DNA of 64,000 nucleotides from Sciscionella sediminilitoris (GTDB lineage: Bacteria > Actinomycetota > Actinomycetes > Mycobacteriales > Pseudonocardiaceae), in NCBI RefSeq assembly GCF_000737195.2, contig NZ_JALM01000015.1, positions 20,075-84,074 of the forward strand, given 5' to 3'. The position numbers were made by a program, and so were the translations under genes. This document shows, piece after piece, positions 16,760 through 27,377 of the stretch; position 1 is the stretch's first letter, and each line of letters opens with the position of its first letter. The notes below the pieces were generated by a model, which was not told the DNA's origin, made no database searches, and saw nothing but the letters and a program-made list of their open reading frames with translations.

Positions 16760-17968
16760 ATGACAACGGCGTACATCATCGGGACGTTCGACACGAAGGG
16801 AACCGAGCTCGACTACGTCGCCGGCCTGGTCCGTGCGGCCGGGGTACCGGTCTGCACCGTGGACATCTCCACCACCACGGCATCCACGGTATACAACGCA
16901 TCCACGGAATCCAGTGCACACATCGAGCCCGGCACGGTGGCCGCGGCGCACCCCGGCGGCCCGGATGCCGTGTTCACCGGGGATCGCGGCAGCGCGGTCG
17001 CCGAGATGGCGGTGGCGCTCGCCGCCTGGCTGCCCGCCCAGCCGGTCGGCGGGGTGCTCGGGCTCGGCGGATCGGGCGGCACCGCGCTGATCACCCCTGC
17101 CATGCGCGCGCTCGCCGTCGGCGTCCCCAAGATCATGGTCTCCACGGTCGCCTCCGGGGATGTCTCCGCCTATGTGGCGGGAAGCGATATCGCGATGCTG
17201 CACTCGGTCACCGATGTGGCCGGGCTGAACCGGATCTCCCGCCAGGTGCTCGGCAACGCGGCACACGCCCTCGCCGGGGCCTGCCTGCACCCGGTCCCGG
17301 TGCACGATGACCGCACCGCGATCGGGCTGACCATGTTCGGCGTGACCACTCCCTGTGTCCAGGCGGTGAGCGCGGCGCTGGCCGACCGCTTCGATCCGCT
17401 GGTGTTCCACGCGACCGGGACCGGCGGCATGGCCATGGAGAAACTCGTCGACGACCGGCTCATCGGCGGGGTGCTGGACATCAGCACCACCGAGGTGTGC
17501 GACCACATCGCGGGCGGCGTGCTCAGCGCGGGCGGCACCCGGATGGACGCGATCGCGCGGACCGGGGTGCCCTATGTCGGCTCCTGCGGCGCGCTCGACA
17601 TGGTCAACTTCGGCGCTATGGATACCGTGCCCACAATGTATACAGAGCGCACACTGTATCCACACAATCCGCAGATCACCCTGATGCGCACCGATGTCGA
17701 GGAGTGCACCCGGATCGCCGAGTTCATCGCGGGCAAGCTCAACGCCTGCTCCGGCCCGGTCCGTTTCCTGCTCCCGACCGGCGGGGTCTCCGCGCTGGAC
17801 GCGCCAGGCCAGCCCTTCCACGATCCCGAGGCCGATGCGGCACTGTTCGACACCCTCGAGCGCGCCGTACGGCAGACCGCCGATCGCCGGGTGGTCCGCT
17901 CCCCGCACCACATCAACGACCCCGAATTCGCCACGGAACTGCTCGCACTATTCGATGAGGTGATCTGA
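16760..17968 (+). CDS. Tm-1-like ATP-binding protein (UPF0261)
   Basis: A 402-residue cytosolic protein matching the N-terminal half of the tomato Tm-1 antiviral protein (UPF0261 family). It opens [24 protein letters not shown], the family signature, and has [37 protein letters not shown] and [17 protein letters not shown] (in parts) which form the nucleotide-binding two-domain fold. A GGGAGG ribosome site precedes the ATG. The next gene encodes the missing C-terminal half as a separate protein two bases downstream. The metabolic role of the bacterial pair is unknown; association with PEP-mutase-like enzymes suggests a sugar-acid or phosphonate-type catabolic step. Confidence 0.85.
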   Translation: MTTAYIIGTFDTKGTELDYVAGLVRAAGVPVCTVDISTTTASTVYNASTESSAHIEPGTVAAAHPGGPDAVFTGDRGSAVAEMAVALAAWLPAQPVGGVLGLGGSGGTALITPAMRALAVGVPKIMVSTVASGDVSAYVAGSDIAMLHSVTDVAGLNRISRQVLGNAAHALAGACLHPVPVHDDRTAIGLTMFGVTTPCVQAVSAALADRFDPLVFHATGTGGMAMEKLVDDRLIGGVLDISTTEVCDHIAGGVLSAGGTRMDAIARTGVPYVGSCGALDMVNFGAMDTVPTMYTERTLYPHNPQITLMRTDVEECTRIAEFIAGKLNACSGPVRFLLPTGGVSALDAPGQPFHDPEADAALFDTLERAVRQTADRRVVRSPHHINDPEFATELLALFDEVI

Positions 17969-17970
17969 TC

Positions 17971-18813
17971 ATGCCGCGCACCGATCGCGCCGAACTGCTC
18001 GCGAAATTCCGCGCCATGGCCGCGGCCGGGGAACCGATCCTCGGCGGCGGAGCGGGAACCGGGCTCTCCGCGAAATGCGAGGAGGCGGGCGGGATCGACC
18101 TGATCGTCATCTACAACTCCGGCCGCTACCGCATGGCCGGGCGCGGATCGCTCGCCGGCCTGCTCGCGTACGGCAACGCCAACGAGATCGTCGTCGAGAT
18201 GGCAGCCGAGGTGCTCCCCGTCGTGCGGCAGACCCCGGTGCTCGCGGGCGTCAACGGCACCGATCCGTTCCTGAACACCGCGAATTTCCTCACCGAACTC
18301 GGCAGGCTCGGATTCTCCGGGGTACAGAACTTCCCGACGGTCGGGCTCATCGACGGCACCTTCCGGGCGAACCTGGAGGAGACTGGTATGGGCTACGCGC
18401 ACGAGGTCGCGATGATCGCCGAGGCCAACCGGCAGGATCTGCTCACCACGCCGTACGTGTTCTCCGCCGAGGATGCCCGCGCGATGACCGAGGCCGGGGC
18501 CGACATCCTCGTCTGCCACATGGGCCTGACCACGGGTGGTTCGATCGGCGCCGAGACCGCGAAGACCCTCGATGACTGCGTCGCCCTGATCGACGAGTGG
18601 GCCGCGGCCGCCCGTTCGATTCGCGAGGACGTGCTGGTGCTGTGCCACGGCGGGCCGATCGCCGAACCGGCCGATGCCGAGTACGTGTTGGCGCGGACGG
18701 AGTATTGCCACGGCTTCTACGGAGCGAGCAGCATGGAGCGGCTGCCTGTCGAACGGGCGCTCACCGAACAGACACGGGCGTTCAAGAAGAGCGCGCGAGG
18801 GAAGGACAACTGA
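17971..18813 (+). CDS. Phosphoenolpyruvate hydrolase-like TIM-barrel protein
   Basis: A 280-residue protein matching the C-terminal TIM-barrel half of plant Tm-1 (PEP hydrolase-like, PF09370). Conserved features are [65 protein letters not shown] and [12 protein letters not shown] (cited in parts), plus HGGPI near the C-terminus. It starts two bases after the upstream gene's stop, so both products are likely made together and may form one complex. Despite the family name, no reaction has been established from sequence. Confidence 0.83.
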   Translation: MPRTDRAELLAKFRAMAAAGEPILGGGAGTGLSAKCEEAGGIDLIVIYNSGRYRMAGRGSLAGLLAYGNANEIVVEMAAEVLPVVRQTPVLAGVNGTDPFLNTANFLTELGRLGFSGVQNFPTVGLIDGTFRANLEETGMGYAHEVAMIAEANRQDLLTTPYVFSAEDARAMTEAGADILVCHMGLTTGGSIGAETAKTLDDCVALIDEWAAAARSIREDVLVLCHGGPIAEPADAEYVLARTEYCHGFYGASSMERLPVERALTEQTRAFKKSARGKDN

Positions 18814-19234
18814 TGCCTCGGCCGTATGCGAGCGGAATCGTCCCGGCGAACGCGGACACCGTGTGGGAGATCGTGCGGGACTTCAACGGAATGCCCGCCT
18901 GGCACCCGGGAATCGCGAGCAGTGAACTCGAATCGGGGGCGAGCGCGGCGACCGTGGGTGCGGTCCGCCTGCTCACCCTCCCGGACGGCGGAACCGTGCG
19001 CGAACGGCTGGTCAGCCTCGACGACGCTGATCGGCGGATGATCTACGACATCCTGGACAGCCCGTTCGCGGTGCGCAGTTACCGGTCCACGGTGCGGGTA
19101 GCCCCGGTCACCGCGACGGGTGAGGCGTTCGTCGAGTGGTGGTGCCATTACGACGCCGAGGCCGCGGACGAGGCGCAGCTGGACAAGACGTTCACCCGCG
19201 CCATCTACGCGACCGGGATCACCGGTCTCACCGA

Positions 19235-19250
<16 letters not shown>
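18813..19250 (+). CDS. SRPBCC (START-like) family protein
   Basis: A 145-residue polyketide-cyclase/START-like protein. It begins with the pattern SGIVPANADTVWEIVRDFNGMPAWHPGI, the standard first strand and helix pair of the PF10604 group, then antiparallel strands and a long C-terminal helix. These proteins bind hydrophobic ligands or act as cyclases. The ATG shares one base with the TGA of the PEP-hydrolase-like gene (TGATG), making it the third gene of the Tm-1-type operon. Its 3' end overlaps the convergent pabAB gene by 16 bases. Confidence 0.8.
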
Positions 19251-21289
<2,039 letters not shown>

Positions 21290-21606
21290 AATGAAGGTAC
21301 CGGTTTCCGGCGGCCACCTCTACCGGCCGCGATGAGCTCTACCCCACTACCCGAAGCTCGAACCACCCCCGCGCATCCCCCACCCTCACCGGGGGGCGAC
21401 CCCGCATCCAGTATATCGGCATCCAGGGCTCGCTGGACCGTTCACGAAAATCTGTGGACAACCACGAGGGCTGTGGACAACCGCGCATACAACCAGCCCG
21501 CCACAACCGGCCCCGTCGAACCGGCCCGGGGGTAGGGCTGGCCATACCGGGCTTTCACCAGCGCACCGCATGGTTGACGGCGCACCGGAAAAATACGGTC
21601 GACGAC
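21290..21606. other. Intergenic region with two DnaA-box-like sites
   Basis: This 317-base gap lies between the divergently transcribed pabAB and DUF2306 genes and should hold both promoters. It is AC-rich in places. It contains two copies of TGTGGACAA (21453-21461 and 21472-21480), the reverse complement of the actinomycete DnaA box TTGTCCACA, 19 bases apart in the same orientation. No further boxes, AT-rich unwinding tract or ORF were seen. Confidence 0.5.
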
Positions 21607-22335
21607 ATGACTGTTACCGCGGAGCGTACGACCCCGACCCAACCGAGTCCGGCCGGGCAGCAGCGCTGGTGGCGCAGGCCCTGGGTGGGCCCGCTCGGGC
21701 TGGCCGTCACGGCGTTCGTGCTGCTGTTCGTGCCGCGCTATCTGAGCTTCGACCCGGCGCAGTCCCGGGTGCCCTCGACTTTCCCGCTGCATTACCCGTT
21801 CCTGGTCGGTCACGTGCTGTTCGGCACGGTCGCGATGGTGACCTGCTGTCTGCAGGTGTGGCCGCGGCTGCGCGTCGCCTACCCGAAGGTGCACCGCTGG
21901 TCGGGCCGCACCTATGTGGCCGCGGCGCTCCCGGCCGGGGTGCTGGCCCTGATCGTCGGCGCGATGACCCCGTTCGGCCCGATCACCGCGATCGGCGATG
22001 TGACCCAGGCGGTGCTGTGGCTCGGCACGACGACGGCCGGGTTCGTCTACGCCCGGCGCCGGAACTTCGTGCAGCACCGGCGGTGGATGATCCGCAGCTT
22101 CGCGATGACGATGTCGATCATCGTCAACCGGGTCATCGGCATCGTGGTCGGGATGGTGCTCACCCCGCAGCTGAACACCACCTTCCACGGTGACGAGTTC
22201 GCGCTCGGTCAGGCGATCCCGGCGGCCACGATGGTGCTGACCGTACTGTTCTCGATCATCTCCGCGGAACTGTGGCTGGAACGCGACCAGCGCAAGCTCA
22301 CAAGGTCGCGTCGAGGTGCCCGAGCCGCTCGATGA
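21607..22335 (+). CDS. DUF2306 membrane protein
   Basis: A 242-residue protein with about six or seven hydrophobic segments and the DUF2306 family pattern: histidine-bearing HYPFLVGHVLFGTVAMVTC, VHRWSGRTYVAAALPAG and YARRRNFVQHRRWMIRSFAMTMSII (in parts). The conserved His pairs in neighbouring helices suggest a cofactor or metal site, but no function has been established. It follows a possible DnaA-box pair and is alone in its operon. The last 38 bases overlap the convergent acetolactate-synthase-like gene, the longest such overlap in the window. Confidence 0.78.
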   Translation: MTVTAERTTPTQPSPAGQQRWWRRPWVGPLGLAVTAFVLLFVPRYLSFDPAQSRVPSTFPLHYPFLVGHVLFGTVAMVTCCLQVWPRLRVAYPKVHRWSGRTYVAAALPAGVLALIVGAMTPFGPITAIGDVTQAVLWLGTTTAGFVYARRRNFVQHRRWMIRSFAMTMSIIVNRVIGIVVGMVLTPQLNTTFHGDEFALGQAIPAATMVLTVLFSIISAELWLERDQRKLTRSRRGARAAR

Positions 22336-23953
22336 GCCGCAGGTTCTCCCGGTAGTCCACCGGGCAGGCGATGATCGAGACCCCCGGCTCGTCGAGCGCG
22401 GACCGCAGGGTCGGCAGGAGTTCTTCGGCGCTACCGATGCGATGTCCGGTGGCGCCGAAACTCGCCGCATAGGTGACGATATCCGGATTGGTGAACGCGA
22501 CATTGCTGTGCTCACCGGTCTCCATGTCCATCTTCCACTCGATGAGCCCGTACCCGTTGTCCTCCCAGACGAGCACGGTGAGCGGAATGTCCTCCCGGAC
22601 CGCGGTCTCGATCTCCTGGGAATGCATGAGAAACGATCCGTCGCCGACCGCGGCGAGGACCTTGCGCTCCGGCTGGGCCAGGTGCACGGCGAGCGCACCG
22701 GGCAGCGCGAATCCCATGGTGGAGAGCCCATTGGAGATCAGGCAGGTGTTCGGCGCGTAGGTCGGATAGAGCCGCGCCATCCACATCTTCAGCGCCCCGG
22801 TGTCCACGAGCACGACATCCTCGCGCCCGAGCGCGGCACGGGTGTCCGCCACAACCCGTTGCGGTGCAAGGGGAAACCGGTCGTCCTGCTCGCCGCGCGC
22901 CAGCTCCTCACGCAGCATGGTCGCCGTGGTGCTCGGCGCGGGCGGGCGTGCCCCATCGGCGAGCGCGGAGCCCAGGGCATCGAGAGAGGCACCGATGTCC
23001 GCGATGATCCCCACGTCGACGGAGTAGTGCGCGTCCACCTCGGCCGGGAACCGGTGCACGTGAATGATGGACTTGTCCCCGTCCGGGTTGATGCGCTTGG
23101 GGTCGAACTCCTGCAGTTCGTACCCGACCGCGATGATCACGTCCGCGGATTCGAAACCGAAGTTGGCGTAGTCCCGGCGCATGAACCCGATGGTGCCGAT
23201 GGCGTTCGGATGGTCGTCGGCGATGACCCCTTTGCCGTGAAAGGTCGTCGCGACGGGAAGGCCGAGCGTTTCGGCGAACTTCGTCAGCTCGGCGCTCGCC
23301 CCGTTACGGGCGGCACCGTGCCCGGCGAGCACGATCGGGTTCTTGGCCTCGCGCAGCACCGCGACGGCCCGCTCGATCTGGTTCGGTGCGGGCGCCTCGG
23401 CGTGCACCACGTTGCGCGGCAAGGGTTTCAGCTCTTCCCCTGCGGGCCCTGCATCCACATCCTCGGGAACCGCAACGTATACCGCACCGGGGCGTTCGGT
23501 CTCCGCGGTCTTGAACGCGCGGCGGAACACCTCCGGGATCGCGTCCGCGCCCGGCACGCTTCCCGACCACTTGGTGATCGGCGCAAACATGCTGACCAGA
23601 TCCACGAACTGGTGCGATTCCTTGTAGTTGCGGTCCTTGCCGACCTGCGCGGAAATCGCCACGAGCGGAGTGCTGTTCGTCATCGCGTCGGCGACCCCGA
23701 GCTGCAGATTGATCGCGCCCGGCCCCAAAGTGGCCGAGACCACACCTGCACGCCCGGTGACCCTGCCGTACATCTCCGCCATGAACGAGGCCGCCTGCTC
23801 GTGCCTGGTGAGCACATAACGGATGGCCGAGCGATCGAGCGCGTTCGTCAACCGGATGTTCTCCTCACCGGGAATACCGAAGACGACCTCGACCCCCTCC
23901 CGTTCGAGGCAGCGGACGATCAGCTCGGCGGCACTCGAGGATTCGTTGCGCAT
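22298..23953 (-). CDS. Acetolactate synthase-like ThDP enzyme, large subunit
   Basis: A 551-residue thiamine diphosphate enzyme. The N-terminal PYR domain has VEVVFGIPGEENIRL and the catalytic glutamate in RHEQAASFMAEMYGR (Glu52); the C-terminal PP domain has the ThDP-Mg motif GDGSFLMHSQEIETAVREDIPLTVLVWEDN. The organisation matches AlsS/IlvG-type acetolactate synthases that work without a regulatory subunit, and no ilvN is adjacent. It would condense two pyruvates to acetolactate, but other 2-oxo acids are possible. The MarR remnant upstream may once have regulated it. Confidence 0.8.
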   Translation of the reverse strand: MRNESSSAAELIVRCLEREGVEVVFGIPGEENIRLTNALDRSAIRYVLTRHEQAASFMAEMYGRVTGRAGVVSATLGPGAINLQLGVADAMTNSTPLVAISAQVGKDRNYKESHQFVDLVSMFAPITKWSGSVPGADAIPEVFRRAFKTAETERPGAVYVAVPEDVDAGPAGEELKPLPRNVVHAEAPAPNQIERAVAVLREAKNPIVLAGHGAARNGASAELTKFAETLGLPVATTFHGKGVIADDHPNAIGTIGFMRRDYANFGFESADVIIAVGYELQEFDPKRINPDGDKSIIHVHRFPAEVDAHYSVDVGIIADIGASLDALGSALADGARPPAPSTTATMLREELARGEQDDRFPLAPQRVVADTRAALGREDVVLVDTGALKMWMARLYPTYAPNTCLISNGLSTMGFALPGALAVHLAQPERKVLAAVGDGSFLMHSQEIETAVREDIPLTVLVWEDNGYGLIEWKMDMETGEHSNVAFTNPDIVTYAASFGATGHRIGSAEELLPTLRSALDEPGVSIIACPVDYRENLRLIERLGHLDATL

Positions 23954-23975
23954 ACCTCCACAGTAGACCCGATGA

Positions 23976-24360
23976 TCAATTGCGGCCGCGCACGTCGAAC
24001 TGGCCCCGGTTGGTGATCAGCTTGTTCAGCAACATCACCAGGATGCGCTGCTCCACCTCGGTGATCGAGAACAGCACCGTGCTCCCCCTGGGCACGGTCC
24101 AGCAGCCCCTCGGCAACCCGTGGCTTGGCCAGGTTCGAGACGGCCGCCGCGGCCTGCTTGGCCTCCAGGTCATAGGTCACGATGTTGGACGCCCGGTTCA
24201 GGGGCAACAGCACCCCGGTCACGAGCTGCCGGTGCTCGGGACCGAACTCCGCACCGAGCCGCCGATTCGCCAGCTCCACGAATGACCAGAAGCCGAGCCG
24301 CCCACCGGCAGGATCGGGCTGTACTTCGCCGGAGGTCGTGTGGTGCAGGGTAATGCGCAC
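23976..24360 (-). pseudogene. Decayed MarR-family regulator gene
   Basis: A GTG-started frame gives FWSFVELANRRLGAEFGPEHRQLVTGVLLPLNRASNIVTYDLE, the N-terminal dimerisation helices of a MarR regulator (quoted in parts). The expected DNA-binding helices are then heavily shortened to AAVSNLAK. At a run of five C bases (24084-24088, plus strand) the reading frame shifts; dropping one base gives AQGSTVLFSITEVEQRILVMLLNKLITNRGQ (in parts), a MarR C-terminus. Intact members are about 160-170 residues, so about 40 residues are missing. Internal deletion plus a frameshift indicates a pseudogene; a homopolymer sequencing error could explain the shift but not the deletion. Confidence 0.7.
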
Positions 24361-24387
24361 CGGCCGGTCCGTCGCGGAACCCGCACC

Positions 24388-24636
24388 CTAAGCGAGGCTG
24401 ACCACCAGCCCCAGCGCGGAGAACCCGAGACCGGCGATCCACAACCCGCGCGCCCGCCCCGCGAACGAGAGGGCGAGTCCGAGCGCGGAAAGCACCGGAG
24501 CGGCAAGCATCAGCGGCAGCACGCCGACACCGAGGAACGGCAGGCACGCGCACCCGGCCCCGAGCACGCCGAGTACGAGGCCCGCCACGGCGAGCCCGTG
24601 CCGCGCTCCGCCCGGTCCGGAGTCCTCCCGGCTCAC
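24388..24636 (-). CDS. Small membrane protein, DUF4190-like
   Basis: An 82-residue protein starting at a GTG that overlaps the stop codon of the upstream HD-domain gene (GTGA), so translation is coupled. It contains three hydrophobic, glycine- and alanine-rich segments, with GLAVAGLVLGVLGAG first and GLWIAGLGFSALGLVVSLA last. The pattern resembles short DUF4190-type actinobacterial membrane proteins. No function can be assigned. Confidence 0.6.
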   Translation of the reverse strand: MSREDSGPGGARHGLAVAGLVLGVLGAGCACLPFLGVGVLPLMLAAPVLSALGLALSFAGRARGLWIAGLGFSALGLVVSLA

Positions 24637-25280
24637 GAGTCCGCGGGCTCGGGAGCCAGCCAGCCGTGACGCACGCTCTCCGCGCAGATCTGTTCCCGCG
24701 CCTGCCCGAGCACGGCGGCACCGTCCTCGATCGCGGCGGTGCGCCGCAGCACCTTGTCCACACTCGCCCCGTGCGCTTCCCAGGTGCCGCCCTTGGCCAT
24801 CCAGTTGAGCAGGATCGGCTGGAACCGGTCCATCGCCTTGGCGAATCGCGCTTCCGGGGTCTCCCGCGCCTCGAACTCGTCCCACAGCGCGCGGATCGCG
24901 GCGCCCTGATCCGCGGGCAGGATCGCGAACAGCTCGTCCGCGGCGGCGCGCTCCCGCTCCTCCTGCCCATCGTCGGCCATGTGCAACGGGGTGTCCCCGG
25001 CGTAGATCTCGATGAGGTCGTGCACGATCACCAATTGCACGGTGTGCCCGATATCGATCGGCTCGTTCGCGTACTCGGCGAGCAGCACCACCATCAGGCC
25101 GAGATGCCAGGAATGCTCGGCGTCGTTCTCCCGCCGCCGCGCCGCCGCGAGCGGGGACTGCCGCAGCACCGTCTTGAGTTTGTCGATCTCGATGATGAAG
25201 GTGAGCTGATCGCGAAGCCGTCCGCTGATCGCCTCGGGAAGCGGGTTCTGATCCATCAACCGTGTCTGCACGGGATCCAT
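24633..25280 (-). CDS. HD-domain hydrolase (YfbR/5'-deoxynucleotidase-like)
   Basis: A 215-residue HD-superfamily phosphohydrolase of the HD_3 type. The metal ligands are visible as the His of AEHSWHLGLM, the HD pair in QLVIVHDLIEIYAGD and a later Asp in WDEFEARETPEARFAKAMDRFQPIL (in parts). YfbR-like enzymes dephosphorylate deoxyribonucleoside 5'-monophosphates; the same fold covers other nucleotide hydrolases, so the substrate is not settled. The downstream small membrane protein is translationally coupled to it. It is divergent from ferritin, whose promoter holds the IdeR-like boxes; the first box lies only about 34 bases upstream of this start and could affect both genes. Confidence 0.82.
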   Translation of the reverse strand: MDPVQTRLMDQNPLPEAISGRLRDQLTFIIEIDKLKTVLRQSPLAAARRRENDAEHSWHLGLMVVLLAEYANEPIDIGHTVQLVIVHDLIEIYAGDTPLHMADDGQEERERAAADELFAILPADQGAAIRALWDEFEARETPEARFAKAMDRFQPILLNWMAKGGTWEAHGASVDKVLRRTAAIEDGAAVLGQAREQICAESVRHGWLAPEPADS

Positions 25281-25313
25281 AGTATTGCGCGAATAACCGG
25301 TTCGGAGATACGG

Positions 25314-25361
25314 TCAGGATAAGCTAACCAAGGGCGGGCCAATAAAGTTAGGCTATCCTTA
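25314..25361. promoter_or_regulatory. Tandem IdeR/DtxR-like iron boxes upstream of ferritin
   Basis: TCAGGATAAGCTAACCAAG (25314-25332) matches the IdeR consensus TTAGGTTAGGCTAACCTAA at 14 of 19 bases and TAAAGTTAGGCTATCCTTA (25343-25361) at 15 of 19. A weaker candidate, TAAGGTCAGCCAAAACGAA, starts near 25385. In Mycobacterium tuberculosis, tandem IdeR boxes far upstream activate bfrB when iron is plentiful (established), and the distance here (over 130 bases from the ferritin start) fits that arrangement. Confidence 0.65.
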
Positions 25362-25493
25362 ATTCGGTAAGCCTTGGCAAAATAAGGTCAGCCAAAACGA
25401 ATTAATTCAAGCCTTTCCTTTCGTGACACAATCGAGTGATTAATGGGCGATTTCGGCACGACAAATTCAATGCCCTGGCGTACCGTTTGAACT

Positions 25494-26051
25494 ATGACAG
25501 CACCGGCCCAATCAGTGACGCATGTTTCGAAGTTCCACCAGCTGCTCGACGCTCAGGTGCGCAATGAGATGACCGCCTCGCAGCAGTACATCGCCGTCGC
25601 GGTGTGGTTCGACGACAAGGACCTCCCGCAGCTGGCGAAGCACTTCTACCGGCAGGCTCTCGAAGAGCGCAACCACGCGATGATGATCGTCCAGTACCTG
25701 CTCGACAAGGGCGACAAGCCGACCATCCAGGGCATCGACGAGGTGCGCAACGAATTCTCCACCGCGGACGAACTCGTCGCCCTCGCACTCGAGCAGGAAA
25801 AGGAAGTCACCGCGGAAATCAACGCCCTCGTGCGCGCAGCCCGCGCGGAGGACGACTACCAGGGCGAGCAGTTCCTGCAGTGGTTCCTCGCCGAGCAGGT
25901 CGAGGAAGTCGCCTCGATGGACACCCTGCTGAACGTGATCAAGCGCGCGAACGGAAACCTGTTCGACGTGGAGAACTTCCTCGCCCGCGAAGCCGTCGGC
26001 GACGAAGGCTCCGACCCCTCGGCTCCCCGCGCCGCGGGTGGGGCCGTCTAG
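25494..26051 (+). CDS. bfrB: Ferritin (BfrB-like)
   Basis: A 185-residue non-haem ferritin that should assemble into a 24-mer iron-storage shell in the cytosol. The ferroxidase-centre residues are recognisable in QVRNEMTASQQYIAVAVWF, LEERNHAMMIVQYLLD and LALEQEKEVTAEI, plus EQFLQWFLAEQVEEVASM. It closely resembles mycobacterial BfrB in length and in the C-terminal NLFDVENFLAREA segment and glycine-rich tail. The ATG has no clear ribosome site. IdeR-like boxes lie upstream and a strong hairpin lies downstream, so it is probably a single-gene, iron-responsive unit. Confidence 0.93.
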   Translation: MTAPAQSVTHVSKFHQLLDAQVRNEMTASQQYIAVAVWFDDKDLPQLAKHFYRQALEERNHAMMIVQYLLDKGDKPTIQGIDEVRNEFSTADELVALALEQEKEVTAEINALVRAARAEDDYQGEQFLQWFLAEQVEEVASMDTLLNVIKRANGNLFDVENFLAREAVGDEGSDPSAPRAAGGAV

Positions 26052-26122
26052 GTCCCGAAGCAACCAGCCCCGAATAAGCTGGTTCCGACGAGCGAGTCCC
26101 GAACGACTGCTCGCGAACACCG

Positions 26123-26159
26123 ATCGGCGGCGGGTCCCCGCGAGGGGCCCGCCGCCGAT
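26123..26159. terminator. Strong hairpin downstream of ferritin gene
   Basis: Two 17-base arms (ATCGGCGGCGGGTCCCC and AGGGGCCCGCCGCCGAT) flank a GCG loop and pair at 16 positions, one as G-U. It lacks a T run, as is common in actinomycetes, and lies about 70 bases after the ferritin stop, between convergent genes, so it may stop transcription from both sides. Confidence 0.6.
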
Positions 26160-26271
26160 GCATGTCCGGGACGCGCCTCATGGTGCCCCTGACCAGCCGG
26201 CCCGGCGTAGTCCGTATTCGACCGCACCGTGTTCGAAGCCGCGGAGGACTGTCGTCCGGTCTGCCGGTCGC

Positions 26272-26730
26272 CTAACCGCCTTCCGGAAGCGTGCCGAGGG
26301 GCAACGGCGTGGGAATCGGATTGGCGGTCCACGTCGTCTCCTCGGGCGAGGTCGGCGGAGTGGAGGGCTGCGTGGTGCGCGGCGGCGGCTGCACCGTCCT
26401 GGTCAGCTCGGGCCGGGTGTTCTTGGGCAGCCGGTGCGGCGCGGCGGGCCGGTGGGTGGTGCTCGGCGCCGGGGAACTCGAGCTGCTGCTGGGCGTGACG
26501 CTCATCGGAGCGGCGGGCGGAATCTGGTGCGGTGCGCCGGAGCCGGCGAGCGCGATCCCCGCGAACACGACGCCGACCAGCGCGGCTCCGCCCGCGGCCG
26601 CCCCGGCGACCCCGCGCCGTTTCCGCCTGCGCGCGGCACCGGCGACGATCGCCTGCTCGGCGCCCTCGCTGACCGGAAGGGTGAGCCGCTCGTCGGTGAA
26701 GAGCCTGCGCAGCTCGTCGTCGATCTCCAC
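26272..26730 (-). CDS. Single-pass Ser/Pro-rich membrane protein, sigma-factor partner
   Basis: A 152-residue protein with a cytosolic head (residues 1-39, ending RRRKRR), one hydrophobic segment (about 40-63) and a long exported tail rich in Ser, Thr and Pro. The GTG start overlaps the sigma-factor stop (TAGTG) behind a GGGAGGTGA ribosome site, so the two are translationally coupled. Position and topology fit a small anti-sigma factor or membrane partner for the SigE-family sigma factor, but there is no ZAS zinc motif (HxxxCxxC), so this role is inference. Confidence 0.7.
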   Translation of the reverse strand: MEIDDELRRLFTDERLTLPVSEGAEQAIVAGAARRRKRRGVAGAAAGGAALVGVVFAGIALAGSGAPHQIPPAAPMSVTPSSSSSSPAPSTTHRPAAPHRLPKNTRPELTRTVQPPPRTTQPSTPPTSPEETTWTANPIPTPLPLGTLPEGG

Positions 26731-27245
26731 TACCGGTCACCTCCCGCCGCCTGGTCAAGCCGGGTGCGCAGGGTGTCCATCGCCTTGCTCGCCTGGCTCT
26801 TCACGGTTCCCCGGCTCACACCGAGTGATTCCGCGATCTCCGCTTCGGACAATTCCTCGTAATAACGCAAAACGATGACCGCGCGTTGCCTCGGCGGCAG
26901 GGCGCGTAATGCCTGCCACAACGGTTCGTTGTCGAAGGAATCGACCGGTTCCACCCGGGTCTGGTCCGGGATCTCGGCGACCAGGTTCTCTTTGCGGGTC
27001 CGCCGCCAGTGGCTGATGTGCGCATTCGCCATGGAACGGCGCACATAGGCCAGCGGATCCCCGGTCTTGTGCATCACGTGCGCCCACCGCGAGCCGACCT
27101 TCTCCAGCACGGTCTGTACCAGGTCGGCCGCATCGTGCGGGTTCCCCGCGAGGGCGTGCCCATAGCGCAACAGCCCGGGCAGGTTGACCCGGACGAACTC
27201 GCCGAAGTCCTCGGTGTGTTCGCCGAGCGCGAGCCGGTCGCTCAC
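26730..27245 (-). CDS. SigE-family RNA polymerase sigma factor
   Basis: A 171-residue group 4 (ECF) sigma factor of the actinobacterial SigE family. Region 2 is seen in FVRVNLPGLLRYGHALAGNPHDAADLVQTVLEKV and DPLAYVRRSMANAHISHWRR (in parts), region 4 in LPPRQRAVIVLRYYEELSEAEIAESLGVSRGTVKSQASKAMDTLR. The GTG at 27245 with GGGGTGG upstream was chosen over an upstream in-frame ATG that adds 19 non-conserved residues. It directs polymerase to a dedicated promoter set, probably its own operon, which includes a coupled membrane protein. Confidence 0.88.
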   Translation of the reverse strand: MSDRLALGEHTEDFGEFVRVNLPGLLRYGHALAGNPHDAADLVQTVLEKVGSRWAHVMHKTGDPLAYVRRSMANAHISHWRRTRKENLVAEIPDQTRVEPVDSFDNEPLWQALRALPPRQRAVIVLRYYEELSEAEIAESLGVSRGTVKSQASKAMDTLRTRLDQAAGGDR

Positions 27246-27377
27246 CGTGCACCACCCCAGCCTCGCGTCCGCGACGCGCACGACGGGGATTGCTGCGACC
27301 ACCGTCCGACTCCTGCCTCAGTGGCCGGTCGACCACCGTATGACACAGACACGCACTCCGGCCACACGAGGTTGCCC

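Noticed and set aside
21332..21606. Possible replication origin because of the DnaA-like boxes
   Set aside because: Only two boxes, no AT-rich tract, and no dnaA, dnaN, parAB or rpmH genes nearby.
24170..24970. A 266-codon open frame across the MarR remnant, small membrane protein and HD gene
   Set aside because: It is out of frame with all three recognisable products and very Arg/Ser-rich, as expected of a high-GC shadow.
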